Below, one piece after another: positions 62,031 to 64,000 of a stretch of DNA of 64,000 nt. The DNA is taken from assembly GCA_963747335.1 (NCBI GenBank), contig CAVVEV010000012.1, positions 624,707-688,706 on the forward strand, written 5' to 3'. The stretch's first letter is position 1. The number at the start of each line of letters is the position of its first letter. Under the pieces are notes generated by a model. That model searched no databases. It saw only the letters and a list, made by a program, of their open reading frames with translations, and had not been told where the DNA came from. The position numbers and the translations under genes are program-made. Source of the stretch: Prado023 sp963747335 (GTDB taxonomy: Bacteria; Actinomycetota; Actinomycetes; S36-B12; CAIYMF01).

Positions 62031-63670
62031 CTACTTCTTAACCATTTTCTCCAGCACCTTCTCCCCCTTATCATTCATCAACCGTATAAAATAAACCCCC
62101 GCCGGCCAGCTTTGCGCCTGCAATGAAACCGTATTATTCCCGGTACGCAGCTCAACCTTACGTGAAGAAATACTCCTGCCGGAAATATCCACGGCCTGCA
62201 TCTGTACCGTTTGATTTTCCTTAGACTGAATATATAACTGCCCCGATCCGCTGAACGGATTTGGATATGCCGATACGATCATCGTTCCCTGCTTACCCGT
62301 TGGCCAGTCGGCACAGGCTCCTGTATTGGGCAGGTTATTATCGATCCAGTCGAGCCGCGTACTGATCCATGACCTCAACTGGCTGATCTCGCCCGCATAA
62401 GATGTTGGTATCGGATTGGGGTTCGGCCATACATACTGCCCCAATATCGGCCAGCGCGTAAAATGCCGCTGCTGGGCTTCCGACAACAGGCTATTCACTG
62501 AATCGATGAGCTGGTTCACACGGGTAAAGGCTAAGCGAATTTTGCCTGGCGGCTTTCCACCGGCAACGCAGCTCACTGGTGAAAGCGGTATCGGTCATGA
62601 ACCTGTCCCACCAGAAGGGGATCAGCCCTGCGCCATCGCCCGGACACACATAATTGAATTGATAGGCCCAGCCAAGTAGTACATCGCTGCCGCTGCAATA
62701 ATTGGCATTGCGGAAAGCAAGGTCGTAATCCCATACCGGACCAGCAATGATTTTCCGGTTGATACTGTTACGGTTTTTGTAGAAATAGGTACTCAGGCGG
62801 TAGCCGTCTACGTTACGACTCACTTCATTGACGATAAAATAATCTATAAAAGAAGTGATATCGGCAAATTTGCGTACCCCGTTCACCGGGTCCTGGTACT
62901 GAGGGCCACGCAACGCGGCTTCAAAACTATCGACATAACTTTTTATATAATCCTTTTGCTCCTGAACGATGTCGCTTGCCTTAGGATATGTATATGTGAA
63001 CTGGCGTGTATTGTTATTAACTGAATTGTTTGGCTTGAAGGCAGAAAACCAGCCATCGGGTTCTTTATCAAGTGCAAAAATATACCCGCCTGTAACGGCA
63101 TCACCACTGACGTCGGTTACAGCCATCTTGGGGATATTCACCCGGTTGGCATTCCGCTTGATCCTTTCCATGAACACATAGATGCCTTTATAATCACCAT
63201 TTACCACCACTTCCACGAAACGTGTATTTGCCGCCCAGTGCCCCAGTTCGCGCGACATGGTATAGGCCAGGAAATTCCGCATCAGGGTCTTATCTGTAAA
63301 GGCGCATATAATACCCAGTCGCTTTCCTTTGGCATCCCCAGCATGGGCAGGTCCTGCGAAGAACCGCTTGCTTTTCGCAACTCGATGCTGTAGGATTTCA
63401 TGGGGAAAATATCTCTGACGATTCGCCACGTATCTCAATGCCGATCTTGCCATTGTATTCATTGAAGGGATCAGTTACATTATTCCTTGCACCGTTGGGA
63501 TTATTGATCATCCCCATGTCTGCCATGATCTTAGGTTCATCTACTATATCCTGTCCGTTGGTATTGATGATCACAATGGGCAGATTGGAAGAAGTAAAAT
63601 TGACAGATTGAGCAAAAACAGAAACAAGCGGCAACAGAAAGAAAACCAACAGGCGAAGGGCTTTGGACAT
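62031..63670 (-). CDS. CotH-family secreted protein with type IX sorting domain (frameshifted)
   Basis: About 545 residues from ATG 63670; signal peptide to VFAQ. The CotH protein-kinase-like fold shows IGIEIRGESSEIF and FPMKSYSIELRK (RGxSS...PKKS-type motif), LYAPFTDKTLMRN, GDYKGIYVFMERIKR and GPVWDYDLAFRNANY. The end carries SAYPNPFSGSGQLYI and PAGVYFIRLMNDKGEKVLEK, a Por-type C-terminal sorting signal of the Bacteroidota type IX secretion system. Frame changes near 63,408, 63,303 and 62,565 are consistent with errors. Extracellular function unknown. Confidence 0.88.
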
Positions 63671-63787
63671 ATATGGCAATTGAACCTTAAAAATAAGACC
63701 CAAAGCGGGTAAAAAGAAGGATTTATGCACATAGTTATATAATTTTTCACATCCGTGGAATTACCGGGTATAACTGCCTCAGTTCCT

Positions 63788-63795
63788 TAATTTTG
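63788..63795 (+). promoter_or_regulatory. Bacteroidota-type -7 element before mutS
   Basis: TAATTTTG fits the TAnnTTTG consensus of Bacteroidota sigma-A promoters, 47 nt before the mutS ATG. The -33 TTG is not clear. Confidence 0.4.
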
Positions 63796-63842
63796 CAGCC
63801 CCGGTTAATACAAACGGAACACAGAACCCATCTCTTCCAGCC

Positions 63843-64000
63843 ATGTCGAAAAGCAGTGCCGATACCCCTTTAATGCAGCAACATAAGGCCATCAAGCAAA
63901 AATACCCGGATGCCATACTGCTTTTCAGGGTGGGTGACTTTTATGAAACCTTCGGCGAAGATGCCATAACTGCCAGCGGGATCCTCGGCATTACCCTTAC
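63843..64000 (+). CDS. mutS: DNA mismatch repair protein MutS, 3' end outside window
   Basis: The first 52 residues from ATG 63843. TPLMQQHKAIKQKYPDAILL is followed by FRVGDFYETFGEDA, the mismatch-recognition loop with the base-stacking Phe and Glu (here FxE as FYETF), then ILGITL. This is the standard N-terminus of Bacteroidota MutS. A housekeeping gene of this phylum beside an actinobacterial locus supports a chimeric contig. Confidence 0.92.
   Translation, partial: MSKSSADTPLMQQHKAIKQKYPDAILLFRVGDFYETFGEDAITASGILGITL

Noticed and set aside
61861..64000. Horizontal transfer of a type IX secreted protein into an actinobacterium
   Set aside because: The piece also contains Bacteroidota mutS with a Bacteroidota-type promoter, has no mobility genes, and cuts gmd in mid-domain. 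A chimeric contig fits better.

Overview
The first ~61.86 kb is high-GC actinobacterial (Actinomycetota) DNA. Three things support this: the GC-rich codon use, the order of the housekeeping cluster (dacB, zinc metalloprotease, tilS, hpt, ftsH, folE, folP, folB, folK, DUF3180), and a repeated promoter layout in which a TANNNT hexamer sits 6-7 nt before the start codon, as expected for leaderless transcripts. The last ~2.1 kb is AT-richer Bacteroidota DNA: a CotH-family protein with a type IX secretion tail, and the start of mutS. The switch happens inside a GDP-mannose 4,6-dehydratase gene at about 61,861. I read it as an assembly chimera from a mixed sample rather than gene transfer. The genus cannot be named from the sequence.

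Layout. 0-2.3 kb: end of a HAD hydrolase, a potassium channel and a small secreted protein. 2.3-8.8 kb (minus): a broken DUF2252 fragment and a cofactor run panC-nadB-nadC-coaX (pantothenate/CoA and NAD), preceded by a DUF2520 dehydrogenase-like gene and an unknown gene. 8.8-12.2 kb: a pair of membrane PH-domain proteins, divergent from a stand-alone NuoD-like gene and a 33-aa membrane peptide. 12.2-26.4 kb: two small genes, the folate operon, ftsH, hpt, tilS with a 12-copy 15-bp repeat, a zinc metalloprotease, dacB, a penicillin-acylase-type hydrolase and the divergent ppa. 26.5-35.5 kb: a GAF/PAS/GGDEF/EAL protein behind a possible motility-type promoter, DUF2461, a HelD-type helicase, a small glycosyltransferase/DUF2304/AI-2E transporter operon and a DNA glycosylase. 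35.5-47.6 kb: a secreted glycosidase-like protein with a glycosyltransferase, a FAS1 lipoprotein, PPK2, P450, subtilase, acyl-CoA ligase, an SGNH-type lipoprotein and a methyltransferase. 47.8 kb: tRNA-Thr(CGT).

48-61.8 kb is a cell-surface polysaccharide locus. It holds dTDP-rhamnose genes (rfbA, B, C, D), a UDP-xylose pair (ugd plus UDP-glucuronate decarboxylase), two GDP-mannose-dehydratase-type genes, an RgpF-like protein, an FkbM-type methyltransferase, three glycosyltransferases and a Wzx-like flippase. Together these could make nucleotide sugars, assemble a repeat unit and export it.

Quality. Single-base frameshifts break several core genes (coaX, panC, hpt, the acylase) and nearly every gene from 49.7 to 61.4 kb. 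Conserved sequence resumes in another frame each time, so I treat them as consensus errors of a long-read assembly, not pseudogenes. The most interesting unexplained structure is a 75-bp intergenic element present twice (21.18 and 39.88 kb) with identical internal spacing and a stem whose two arms change together.
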